This document shows, piece by piece, positions 50,981 to 59,130 of a stretch of DNA of 64,000 nucleotides. Below the pieces are notes generated by a model. That model was not told the origin of the DNA. It did not search any database and saw only the letters and a list, made by a program, of their open reading frames with translations. The DNA is from Bhargavaea ullalensis. GTDB lineage: Bacteria > Bacillota > Bacilli > Bacillales_A > Planococcaceae. How positions within the stretch are numbered: the stretch's first letter is position 1; the number at the start of each line of letters is the position of its first letter. Location: NCBI RefSeq assembly GCF_040545425.1, contig NZ_JBEPLW010000004.1; one strand, given 5' to 3'. The translations under genes were made by a program, and so were the position numbers.

Positions 50981-51947
50981 AGAAAGCCTGCTCGCCCGCC
51001 TGCTTGAAGCGGGCGGTGAGCCGCTTTCGGGACAGGCGATCGCGGACGAGGCCGGTGTTTCCCGCACCGCCGTCTGGAAATGGATCAAGGAACTCGAGGA
51101 AGAAGGCTACAGAATCCGCTCGGTCCGAAAAAAAGGATATGTGCTGGAAGGCGTGCCGGACATCCTTACGCCGGAACTGATAAGAAAGGAACTGGGCGGG
51201 GACGAATTTGTCGGCCGGATCCTGCATTTTGACAGTGTGGAGTCCACCATGCCGATTGCCCACCGGGAAGCTCAGGAAGGCGCAGCCGACGGCACAGTGA
51301 TCATTGCGGAGGAGCAGACATCCGGCAAAGGACGGCTCGCCCGCCCGTGGACGTCCGCAGCCGGCAAAGGAATCTGGATGAGCGTGATTCTAACGCCGGA
51401 CATTCCTCCTCATAAAGCTCCTCAGTTCACCCTCATCGCTGCGGTGTCCGTCTGCCGGGCAATCCGTGAAACAGCGGGTGTCGAGGCGCGAATCAAATGG
51501 CCGAATGACCTCCTCGCCGGCGGCAGGAAAGTCACGGGCATCCTGACGGAACTCCAGGCGGATCCGGACCGGGTGAAGGCGATCATCATCGGAATCGGCA
51601 TCAACGTCAATCAGGACCCCGGAGACTTCCCGGAATCTTTGCAGCCGATCGCCACGTCGTTGAAGATACAAAGCGGCCAAAAGGTCGACCGCGCCAAGCT
51701 TGCGGCGGGCGTACTGCGCCGCCTCGGCGAATGCTCACGGCTTTACCTGGAAAAAGGGTTTCCTCCGATCAAGAAAATGTGGGAAGAAGACGCCATCACG
51801 ATCGGCCGTCGGGTGAAGGCCGTGACAGTCCGGGAAACGCTGACCGGCACGGCAGTCGGCATCACCGAAGAAGGGGTGCTCGAACTTCGGCTGGACGACG
51901 GCACGATCCGGGGAATCTACTCGGCCGACATCGAATTGCAGGATTGA
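50958..51947 (+). CDS. birA: Biotin-[acetyl-CoA carboxylase] ligase / biotin repressor BirA
   Basis: Attaches biotin to carboxylases and, as biotinyl-AMP complex, represses biotin genes. The 329-residue protein has an N-terminal winged helix (about 8-65, SGQAIADEAGVSRTAVWKWIKEL), the ligase domain with SGKGRLARPW (biotin-AMP loop) and KWPNDLL, and an SH3-like C-terminal domain. The ATG lies within cca, with AAAGGATGG upstream. Confidence 0.94.
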   Translation: MDSTVKDKESLLARLLEAGGEPLSGQAIADEAGVSRTAVWKWIKELEEEGYRIRSVRKKGYVLEGVPDILTPELIRKELGGDEFVGRILHFDSVESTMPIAHREAQEGAADGTVIIAEEQTSGKGRLARPWTSAAGKGIWMSVILTPDIPPHKAPQFTLIAAVSVCRAIRETAGVEARIKWPNDLLAGGRKVTGILTELQADPDRVKAIIIGIGINVNQDPGDFPESLQPIATSLKIQSGQKVDRAKLAAGVLRRLGECSRLYLEKGFPPIKKMWEEDAITIGRRVKAVTVRETLTGTAVGITEEGVLELRLDDGTIRGIYSADIELQD

Positions 51948-51950
51948 ACA

Positions 51951-51980
51951 TTGCGCCTCGCCGCGCTTGTCTGCTATATT
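51951..51980 (+). promoter_or_regulatory. Promoter of the panBCD leader
   Basis: TTGCGC (51951-51956), 18-base spacer, and TGC-TATATT (51972-51980), an extended -10, directly after birA. A start near 51987 is expected. Confidence 0.6.
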
Positions 51981-51986
51981 GGAAGC

Positions 51987-52145
51987 GGAGAAGGGCGGTA
52001 TCGTAACTGAACTGCACCTGAAACAGCTGATCACCGGTATTTGAATGAAAAACTGATCCGCCTTGATCCAACAACGACAGGGACGGAGAAGACCGGAATG
52101 AACGATTCAGCCCTTCTGCCTTTTTCAGGCAGGAGGGCTTTTGTT
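51987..52145 (+). promoter_or_regulatory. panB leader with candidate riboswitch and terminator (pan-motif-like)
   Basis: Segment AAGGGCGG (51991-51998) pairs with CCGCCTT (52058-52064) to close a structured domain. Overlapping AGAAGGGC (51989-51996) is perfectly complementary to GCCCTTCT (52110-52117), the 5' arm of the terminator (52109-52121 with 52127-52139, 13 bp, then TTTTGTTT). The two pairings exclude each other, which is the logic of an attenuator. Position before panB matches the known pan RNA motif, whose ligand I do not know; agreement with its consensus was not checked. Confidence 0.55.
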
Positions 52146-52173
52146 TGGTTTTCTCCCCGGAAGGAGAAGGAAA

Positions 52174-53022
52174 ATGAAATCGACGGCTGATTTCCTGAAG
52201 ATGAAAGGTTCCGGCGATAAGATTGTCATGATGACGGCCTACGACTTTCCGACCGCCAACATGGCCGAGGAAGCGGGCGTGGACATCATCCTCGTCGGGG
52301 ACTCGCTCGGCATGGTCGTGCTCGGCTACGACTCAACGGTGCCTGTGACCGAGGAAGATATGATCCATCACGGCAAGGCGGTCCGCCGCGGCGCAAAAAA
52401 CACATTTTTGACCGTGGACATGCCGTTTGCCTCCTATCACGGCAGCACCGACCGGACGCTTGAGACCGGTGCGCGGATCTTCCGCGAAACGGGCGCAGAC
52501 GCACTCAAGCTCGAAGGGGCGGGAGTCGTGTCGGACGCCATCCGGACACTGGTGGCCGCGGGGATGCCGGTAGTGGCTCATCTCGGCCTCCTGCCCCAGT
52601 CTGCCGGCGTGCTCGGCGGCTATAAAGTACAGGGCAAATCTGCTGAGGCGGCCAACCGCCTGCTGGAGGAAGCGAAGGAAGTCGAAGCTGCCGGAGCCTG
52701 CATGCTCGTCCTTGAATGCATTCCGCACCAGTTGGCACAGCGTGTTTCTGAAATGGTCGCAATCCCGGTCATCGGCATCGGGGCGGGTGCCGGGACGGAC
52801 GGGCAGGTGCTTGTCTTCCATGACCTCGCCGGGTACGGTTCCCACCGGGTACCGAAGTTTGTCCGGCAGTTTGCGGATGCCGGCACGGAGGCGCAGCGAG
52901 GCATCCAAGGCTATGCGAGGGCGGTGCGCAACGGGGAATTCCCCTCGCAGGAGCACCAGTTTACGATGAAAGAGGAAGAAGCGGGAAAACTGTACGGGGG
53001 TGACCGGGTTGAAGCGCATTGA
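52174..53022 (+). CDS. panB: Ketopantoate hydroxymethyltransferase
   Basis: First step of pantothenate synthesis, from 2-oxoisovalerate and methylenetetrahydrofolate. The 282-residue TIM-barrel protein has MMTAYDFPTA, VGDSLGMV with the metal-binding aspartate, VDMPFASY and the catalytic glutamate in LECIP. AAGGAGAAGG lies before ATG 52174; an upstream in-frame start would lie in the terminator. panC overlaps its end. Confidence 0.95.
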   Translation: MKSTADFLKMKGSGDKIVMMTAYDFPTANMAEEAGVDIILVGDSLGMVVLGYDSTVPVTEEDMIHHGKAVRRGAKNTFLTVDMPFASYHGSTDRTLETGARIFRETGADALKLEGAGVVSDAIRTLVAAGMPVVAHLGLLPQSAGVLGGYKVQGKSAEAANRLLEEAKEVEAAGACMLVLECIPHQLAQRVSEMVAIPVIGIGAGAGTDGQVLVFHDLAGYGSHRVPKFVRQFADAGTEAQRGIQGYARAVRNGEFPSQEHQFTMKEEEAGKLYGGDRVEAH

Positions 53023-53875
53023 AACTGTTGAAGAAATGACCCGGATCACCCGGCATCTGCAGCGGAGCGGAAAGACGGTCGGCCTCGTTCCGACGATGGG
53101 CTTTCTCCATGAAGGCCATCTCGCGCTCGCCGCGGCAGCTCGCAGTGAAAACGATGTCGTCATCATGAGTCTTTTCGTCAATCCTGCCCAGTTCGGCCCC
53201 GGCGAAGACTACGAGTCTTACCCGAGAGATCTGGAACGCGATGCGGCGCTCGCAGAAGGGGCCGGCGTCGATTACCTGTTCCATCCCGCCGCGGAGGACA
53301 TGTACCCCCAGGACGGCGGCATCCGGATTTTGCCGGGCCCGCAGGCGGATGTCCTTTGCGGGGCAAGCCGGCCGGGCCATTTTGACGGTGTGCTGAAAGT
53401 GATCTGCAAGCTGTTCAACCTCACGCAACCGGACCGGGCATATTTCGGAGAAAAAGATGCCCAGCAGCTCGCCATCATCGAAACGTTCGTCCGCGACTTC
53501 AATTTTCCGATTGAGATCCGCCGCGTGCCGATCGTCCGGGACGAAGACGGACTCGCCAAAAGTTCACGCAACGTCCGCCTCACGAACGAACAGCGGGAAG
53601 CGGCGCCGGCCATCCGGAGGGCGCTGGAGGACGGGGAAACGGCATTCCGTGAAACCGGCAATCCTGAAGCGGCCCTCTCGGCAGTACGCAGGCAGCTTTC
53701 CAAAATTCCGGGTGCGGAGACCGACTATGCCGAACTGCTCGAATACCCGTCGCTTGCGGCTGCCGGCGAAAAGACGGAGGAAGTCATCATCGCGGCGGCC
53801 GTCCGGTTCGGCGGAGTCCGCCTCATCGACAACGTGCTCATTCCGGTGAAGGAGGCGGCAGCATGTTCAAAGTGA
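53009..53875 (+). CDS. panC: Pantothenate synthetase
   Basis: Condenses pantoate and beta-alanine with ATP. The 288-residue protein has the HIGH-like GFLHEGH, FVNPAQFGPGED, YFGEKDAQQL and the KMSKS-like LAKSSRN. TTG 53009 is chosen because GGGGGTGA lies 6 bases upstream and it fits the family N-terminus; GTG 53000 lies within that site. It overlaps panB by 14 bases and panD by 13. Confidence 0.94.
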   Translation: MKRIETVEEMTRITRHLQRSGKTVGLVPTMGFLHEGHLALAAAARSENDVVIMSLFVNPAQFGPGEDYESYPRDLERDAALAEGAGVDYLFHPAAEDMYPQDGGIRILPGPQADVLCGASRPGHFDGVLKVICKLFNLTQPDRAYFGEKDAQQLAIIETFVRDFNFPIEIRRVPIVRDEDGLAKSSRNVRLTNEQREAAPAIRRALEDGETAFRETGNPEAALSAVRRQLSKIPGAETDYAELLEYPSLAAAGEKTEEVIIAAAVRFGGVRLIDNVLIPVKEAAACSK

Positions 53876-54246
53876 TGATGAACGGTAAAATTCACCGGGC
53901 CACGGTCACGCAGGCGGACTTGAACTATGTCGGCAGCATCACGATCGACGGCGATCTTTTGGATGCAGTCGGCATGGTTGCCAATGAAAAAGTCCAGATC
54001 GTCAACAACAACAACGGTGCCCGCTTTGAAACCTACATCATCGAAGGCGAACGCGGAAGCGGCGTCATCTGCGTGAACGGGGCCGCTGCCCGTCTTGTCC
54101 AGCCCGGCGATGTCGTCATCATCCTCAGCTACGTCTGGATCGATGCAAAGGAAGCCGGACAGCACCGGCCGACCGTCGCCATCATGGGCGAAGGCAACCG
54201 CATCACCTCGATTTTGCGCAGCGAGCAGGAAGCGACGGTCCTGTGA
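53863..54246 (+). CDS. panD: Aspartate 1-decarboxylase
   Basis: Makes beta-alanine for panC. The 127-residue pro-enzyme cleaves itself between G24 and S25 (YVGS), and the serine becomes the pyruvoyl cofactor. The conserved K9 and Y22 and the RVRGAA-like VNGAAARLV segment are present. GAAGGAGGCGG precedes the ATG. A terminator closes panBCD. Confidence 0.95.
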   Translation: MFKVMMNGKIHRATVTQADLNYVGSITIDGDLLDAVGMVANEKVQIVNNNNGARFETYIIEGERGSGVICVNGAAARLVQPGDVVIILSYVWIDAKEAGQHRPTVAIMGEGNRITSILRSEQEATVL

Positions 54247-54259
54247 AACCCTGAAACGG

Positions 54260-54298
54260 CCGGAAAGATGGGCTACGCCCCCGTCTTTCCGGTTTTTT
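54260..54298 (+). terminator. Terminator after panD
   Basis: CCGGAAAGA (54260-54268) pairs with TCTTTCCGG (54284-54292), with GGG/CCC inside, then TTTTTT. Confidence 0.88.
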
Positions 54299-54394
54299 AG
54301 ATTGGCCGGAAATATCGCGGGCCGGGCATCGCTTTCGATCGCCTTTACACAGAATCTGACTCCGAAGCAACGGCCGGGGGACGGTCCCATTCCC

Positions 54395-54407
54395 GTTGTG
54401 GTACAAT
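54395..54407 (+). promoter_or_regulatory. Extended -10 promoter of dinG
   Basis: TGG-TACAAT at 54399-54407 without a clear -35; identical over 13 bases to the cmk promoter. Confidence 0.55.
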
Positions 54408-54434
54408 TTCGGTAAGACAAGACGACAGTGAGTG

Positions 54435-57215
54435 ATGGATATGCTAGGGAAGAGATATGCCGTCGTAGATCTTGAATCGACCGGCAATTCGCCTAAAAAC
54501 GGCGACCGCATCATTGAAATCGGAATCGTCATCGTGGAAGACGGCAACATTGCCCGGACTTACTCGACGTTCCTCAACCCGGAAAAACGGATTCCCGCGT
54601 TCATCAGCAGCCTGACGGGCATTTCGGACCGGGACGTGTCGGGCGCCCCCAAGTTTGAGGAGCGTGCGGCCGAAATCCGCCGGCTGCTGGACGGCTGCAT
54701 CTTCGTTGCGCACAACGTATCGTTTGATCTGCCTTTTCTCCAGCAGGAATTCCGCCGCGCAGGACAGCCGAAATGGACGGGCCAGACAATCGATACGGTC
54801 GAGCTGGCCAAAATCGTCAGCCCTTCCGCCGCCAGCTTCAAACTGCAGGATATCGCCGCCGATTTTGGGGTGACGCTCCACAACGCACACCGGGCGGTGG
54901 AGGATGCCACGGCGACCGCCCGCCTTCTGCTTCACCTGTTCGAACGCCTTGACGGGCTGCCTGAAGAAACGCTGTCGGCACTCCATAAACGCTCATTCCG
55001 CCTCAAGACAGACTTGAGTCCGGTTTTCTTCGATGCGCTCAAGAAGCGGCGCTCTGCCGCTTCTTCGGCGGGCCATTCCACTTGGCGCGGCATCGCTCTG
55101 AGGGAGCCGTCTTCAGCGGCCGCCATCCCGGCGGAGGCAAACTATCCGGAATCCGCAGAAGAAAAGAACAGTCTGCTCCGCAATGTTTTTCCTGACTATG
55201 AGCAACGGCCGGCACAGCTGGCGATGATGGATGAAGTTCACTTCGCCCTGGAAAACGGCGGCGAAGTGGCAATCGAGGCGGCGACCGGCATCGGCAAGAC
55301 ATTCGCTTATCTCCTGCCGGCCGCCGTGCGGGCCATCGAAGCCGGAAGGCCGGCCGTCATCAGCACCTACACGAACCACCTCACCGAGCAGATTCTTGAG
55401 CGCGAGGCGGGAAAGGTGTCCGGTGCGCTTCAAACACCGGTTCGTGCCGTGCTGCTCAAAGGATTGAACCACTACATCGACCTGGAGCGCTTCGCCGGCA
55501 TCCTTGAAACGGAAGACGAGTCTTACGATGAAACGCTGGCCGTGCTGCAGGTGCTCGTCTGGCTCGCGGAAACGGAAACGGGGGATCTGGAGGAACTGAA
55601 CGTTTCGGGCGGTGGCAGCTTGTTCATCGACAAGATCAGAAAATACCGGGCCTCGACGCAGCAAGCGGACGCTGGCCACTATGATTTCTTTCTCCGTTCC
55701 GTGCGGGCGGCCGCGCAGGCCTCGCTCATCGTGACGAACCATGCGATGCTGCTGTCGGATGCCGACCGGCTTGAGCCGCTGCTCGGGAACATTTCGGGCC
55801 TGGTCATCGATGAAGCGCATCAGTTCCTGCCGGCCGCCCGGACAAGGGCGGAAATCATCTTTTCCTATACGGACTGGAAGTATACGGTCGGCCAGATCGG
55901 CCGTCCAGGCGACGGACTGCTCCATGACCGGTTTTCGCAGCTTGCCGGGCAGGTCGGCAAGCCGGGAGAGCGCGAAATCGTCCGGATGGGGCAGGCATAC
56001 GAAGTCATCATGAATTCTTTTGACCGGGCATTTGCCGCCATTCAATCGTATATCCAGTCGGTGGATGAAAAATCTCATGAACAAAAAAAGATTTTTGCGC
56101 TCAACGACATGGCCCCGCTTCTGCCGGTCTGCGCCGGTGCGGGGGAGAGCCTGTACGCATGGCTCGACATTGCAGGTGACTGCACCCGTCTGCTGGAGCA
56201 GGCGCCGGACGCCGGAGAGCAAGAAAGCATGCGGTTCCTGGCGGAGTGGAAGCACTGGCTCCGTGAAATTACACTGCAGGCCGCCGGTTGGATGGAATTG
56301 TTCGATGACTGGGACGGCAACGAAGCCGCCTGGGCGGAAGCCGACATGAGAAGTCTTCCCGGCAGCCTGAAGATTGTCCGCCAGCCCGCCGTCGTCTCGG
56401 GGCTCATCCGCCGTTCGATGGACCGGTTCCGCGAAACGGGCGTCGTCTGGACATCCGGGACGATGACACTTCCGGGTAAAGAACGGTTTATCGCGGATTC
56501 GCTCGGCCTCCCGCAAGAAGTGCCGGTAAAAAAATTCGAAGCGCCGCCCGATTTCTATAAGGGTGCGAAGCTTTACGTCGTCAACGACATGCCCGACATC
56601 CTGAACGTGTCACAGCTTGACTACATCGAGGCCGTGGCGGATGCGGTCGTGCAGACCGTCATCGCGACGGGCGGGCGCTGTTTTGTCCTGTTCACCTCAC
56701 ACGACATGCTCCGGAAGACGTTCGAACTCATTTCCGACAGCGAACTGCTCGCGGAATACATGTTGATCGCACAGGGCATCACGCCCGGCAGCCGCATGAG
56801 ACTGCTGAAATCGTTCCAGCGATTCAGCAATTCGGTTCTGTTCGGAACTGACAGTTTCTGGGAAGGTGTCGATGCGCCCGGTGACGCCCTCGCTGCGGTC
56901 GTCGTCGTCCGGCTTCCGTTCAGCTCGCCCGACAACCCGGTGTTCAAGGCACGGGCAGCGGTTCTCGCCGCCGAAGGGAAAAATCCGTTTTCCGAGCTGT
57001 CGCTTCCGGCTGCGCTGCTCAAGTTCCGCCAGGGATTCGGCCGGCTCATCCGGTCGTCGTCCGACCGGGGCGCCTATATCGTCCTGGACCGTCGCATCGA
57101 GAAAAAGTCCTACGGGAAAGAGTTTCTGCAGGCGCTTCCGTCTGTGCCGATGGAAAAAGTGGCCCTGGCCGATATGGTGCTCGAGTTGGAAAGTTGGTAT
57201 AATGGCGGAGTATGA
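54435..57215 (+). CDS. dinG: DinG-type helicase/exonuclease
   Basis: The 926-residue protein joins an N-terminal DnaQ-like 3'-5' exonuclease (about 8-175, VDLESTG with the DxE residues, HNVSFD, HRAVEDA) to an XPD/DinG superfamily 2 ATPase. Walker A is ATGIGKT at about 285-291, the DEAH box lies in VIDEAH, and motif VI is RQGFGRLIRS. The four cysteines of the iron-sulfur domain of E. coli DinG are not apparent, as in other Gram-positive members, which act mainly as nucleases. The ribosome site is weak; ATG 54435 or 54441 may be used. Confidence 0.9.
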   Translation: MDMLGKRYAVVDLESTGNSPKNGDRIIEIGIVIVEDGNIARTYSTFLNPEKRIPAFISSLTGISDRDVSGAPKFEERAAEIRRLLDGCIFVAHNVSFDLPFLQQEFRRAGQPKWTGQTIDTVELAKIVSPSAASFKLQDIAADFGVTLHNAHRAVEDATATARLLLHLFERLDGLPEETLSALHKRSFRLKTDLSPVFFDALKKRRSAASSAGHSTWRGIALREPSSAAAIPAEANYPESAEEKNSLLRNVFPDYEQRPAQLAMMDEVHFALENGGEVAIEAATGIGKTFAYLLPAAVRAIEAGRPAVISTYTNHLTEQILEREAGKVSGALQTPVRAVLLKGLNHYIDLERFAGILETEDESYDETLAVLQVLVWLAETETGDLEELNVSGGGSLFIDKIRKYRASTQQADAGHYDFFLRSVRAAAQASLIVTNHAMLLSDADRLEPLLGNISGLVIDEAHQFLPAARTRAEIIFSYTDWKYTVGQIGRPGDGLLHDRFSQLAGQVGKPGEREIVRMGQAYEVIMNSFDRAFAAIQSYIQSVDEKSHEQKKIFALNDMAPLLPVCAGAGESLYAWLDIAGDCTRLLEQAPDAGEQESMRFLAEWKHWLREITLQAAGWMELFDDWDGNEAAWAEADMRSLPGSLKIVRQPAVVSGLIRRSMDRFRETGVVWTSGTMTLPGKERFIADSLGLPQEVPVKKFEAPPDFYKGAKLYVVNDMPDILNVSQLDYIEAVADAVVQTVIATGGRCFVLFTSHDMLRKTFELISDSELLAEYMLIAQGITPGSRMRLLKSFQRFSNSVLFGTDSFWEGVDAPGDALAAVVVVRLPFSSPDNPVFKARAAVLAAEGKNPFSELSLPAALLKFRQGFGRLIRSSSDRGAYIVLDRRIEKKSYGKEFLQALPSVPMEKVALADMVLELESWYNGGV
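57195..57203 (+). promoter_or_regulatory. Extended -10 promoter for ypmA
   Basis: TGG-TATAAT, a perfect extended -10, lies in the last codons of dinG, 35 bases before ypmA. No -35 is clear. Confidence 0.55.
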
Positions 57216-57237
57216 GCAATGGAAAGCGGGTCGAACC

Positions 57238-57408
57238 ATGGACAGCAAAATCGAAATCTTGACCACAGTGAAAGTGGCGTATCAGCCGGACCTGTACAAA
57301 GTCGTTGACGCGCTCAACCGCACCTTGAAGCACGACGACCTCATGTTCGGGCTGTCGCTGGATCCCGACGATCCGGACACCGCCGTTTTCACGATCTACA
57401 GGACGTGA
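57238..57408 (+). CDS. ypmA: Small protein YpmA
   Basis: A 56-residue soluble protein of unknown function, conserved between dinG and ypmB in Bacillales. It begins MDSKIEILTTVKVAYQ and ends in FTIYRT. It was found as the C-terminal part of a longer out-of-frame reading within dinG; the ATG at 57238 with GGAAAGCGGG upstream gives the expected family length. Confidence 0.82.
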   Translation: MDSKIEILTTVKVAYQPDLYKVVDALNRTLKHDDLMFGLSLDPDDPDTAVFTIYRT

Positions 57409-57412
57409 ATCA

Positions 57413-57898
57413 ATGAAAAACTGGATCCGGTTCATCGTCATCTTCCTTCTCGCCCTTTTCACCCTCATCGGCATCATCGTGTTCTACCAGGCCGGCAAGC
57501 CGATTGCCAGGGCGGAGAACGCGGCAGAGGACCGGGCGCTGTCCGAAGGTCATCTTGCGGAAGCGACCAAATCCTACCTGATGAATTCGTCCGGCCCTTC
57601 CATCACCGTGCTCGGCACGGACAAAGACGGCCGTGCGAAGGCCGCCTTCGTGCCGGACGGCAAAAAAGGGGAAGGCGAAATTTCTGCCGTTCTCCTGAAG
57701 GACGGCATTCCGGCAAAGGACGCCCTGGCGCTCACACGAAAAGAGATGGACGTGAAAAAGGTCTTGCATGTCCACCTCGGACCGTCGGATGCCGGTCCTG
57801 TATGGGAAGTGGCTTTCACAGGCCCGGATGACGAACTGAACTACGTATACATCCTGTTCAAGGATGGCACCATCTGGAAGAAAATCATGAACCTTTAG
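57413..57898 (+). CDS. ypmB: Membrane-anchored YpmB (PepSY-like, DUF5590)
   Basis: A 161-residue protein with one N-terminal membrane span (about 6-26) and an extracellular domain of PepSY/cystatin-like type. The function is unknown. It starts 4 bases after ypmA and ends 12 bases before aspB. Its C-terminal VYILFKDGTIWKKI pattern matches the family. Confidence 0.83.
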   Translation: MKNWIRFIVIFLLALFTLIGIIVFYQAGKPIARAENAAEDRALSEGHLAEATKSYLMNSSGPSITVLGTDKDGRAKAAFVPDGKKGEGEISAVLLKDGIPAKDALALTRKEMDVKKVLHVHLGPSDAGPVWEVAFTGPDDELNYVYILFKDGTIWKKIMNL

Positions 57899-57910
57899 GA
57901 GGCCTCCGGC

Positions 57911-59104
57911 ATGAACCGCAAACTCGCTACACGCACCGAAAGTCTCACCCCCTCCACAACGCTTGCCATCACGGCAAAAGCGAAGGCGATGAAACAGGAA
58001 GGCATCGACGTCATCGGACTCGGAGCGGGCGAGCCGGACTTCAACACGCCCGAAAATATCATTGAAGCCGCGTATAAGTCGATGCAGGAAGGGAAGACAA
58101 AATATACCCCATCCGGCGGCCTGCCCGAACTGAAGCAGGCCATCATCGATAAAATGCAGCGGGACAACGGACTTACATACAAACCGTCCGAGGTGATCGT
58201 CGGCGTCGGGGCAAAGCATGTGCTGTATACCTTATTCCAGGTCATCGTGGATCCCGGCGATGAAGTCATCATCCCGATTCCGTACTGGGTGAGCTATCCG
58301 GAGCAAGTGAAGCTGGCGGGCGGCAGGCCGGTCTTTATCGAAGGGACGGTCGATACGGAATTCAAGATCTCAGCCAGTCAGCTGAAGTCCGCAATCACCG
58401 GCAGGACAAAGGCATTCATCCTGAACTCGCCGAGCAACCCGTCGGGCATGATTTATACGGAAGATGAGCTCCGCGAAATCGCACAAATATGCAAAGAAGC
58501 GGATATTTGGATCATTTCCGACGAGATTTATGAGAAACTGGTCTACGGCGAAGCTAAGCATGTTTCGGTTGCCTCGCTTTTGGAGGATGCCAGGGAACGG
58601 ACGATCGTCATCAACGGCGTTTCGAAATCCCATTCAATGACAGGCTGGCGGATCGGGTACGCCTGCGGCGATGAGAAAGTCATCAAACCGATGACCGACC
58701 TTGCCAGCCATTCAACTTCAAATCCGGCGACACCGTCCCAGTACGCCGCCATCGAGGCATACAACGGGCCGCAGGATGCGGTTGAAATGATGAGAAAAGA
58801 TTTCGGGGAGCGGCTGGATGCCGTTTACCCGCTGCTCGCGGATATCCCGGGCTTCCGCCTGCTGAAGCCGCAAGGCGCATTTTACTTGCTGCCCGACGTT
58901 TCCGAAGCCGTGAGAAAGACCGGCTTCGACAGCACGGACTCCTTCGCAAAGGCTCTGCTCGAAGAAGCGAACGTCGCCGTCATCCCGGGCTCCGGATTCG
59001 GCGCCCCGGATACGATCCGGCTCAGCTACGCCACGGAACTCGGCCTGTTCAAGGAAGCGGTCAGCCGCATCCGCGGATTCGTCGAGAAGCGCTGGCAAGA
59101 TTGA
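57911..59104 (+). CDS. aspB: Aspartate aminotransferase AspB
   Basis: A PLP enzyme of 397 residues that interconverts aspartate and oxaloacetate. The PLP lysine lies in NGVSKSHSMTGWRIGYACG, with GAGEPDF, NSPSNPSG and the substrate arginine in IRLSYA. TAGGAGG precedes the ATG. It lies directly before asnS, so aspartate supply and asparaginyl-tRNA synthesis are co-expressed. Confidence 0.94.
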   Translation: MNRKLATRTESLTPSTTLAITAKAKAMKQEGIDVIGLGAGEPDFNTPENIIEAAYKSMQEGKTKYTPSGGLPELKQAIIDKMQRDNGLTYKPSEVIVGVGAKHVLYTLFQVIVDPGDEVIIPIPYWVSYPEQVKLAGGRPVFIEGTVDTEFKISASQLKSAITGRTKAFILNSPSNPSGMIYTEDELREIAQICKEADIWIISDEIYEKLVYGEAKHVSVASLLEDARERTIVINGVSKSHSMTGWRIGYACGDEKVIKPMTDLASHSTSNPATPSQYAAIEAYNGPQDAVEMMRKDFGERLDAVYPLLADIPGFRLLKPQGAFYLLPDVSEAVRKTGFDSTDSFAKALLEEANVAVIPGSGFGAPDTIRLSYATELGLFKEAVSRIRGFVEKRWQD

Positions 59105-59130
59105 TTCACGAAACACGGAGGTTTTATCCA

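Noticed and set aside
51987..52145. T-box leader before panB
   Set aside because: No TGG-N-ACCGCG T-box sequence and no AG-bulge or specifier layout seen.
55113..56516. 467-codon minus-strand frame inside dinG
   Set aside because: Shadow of dinG; no ribosome site and no domain signature.
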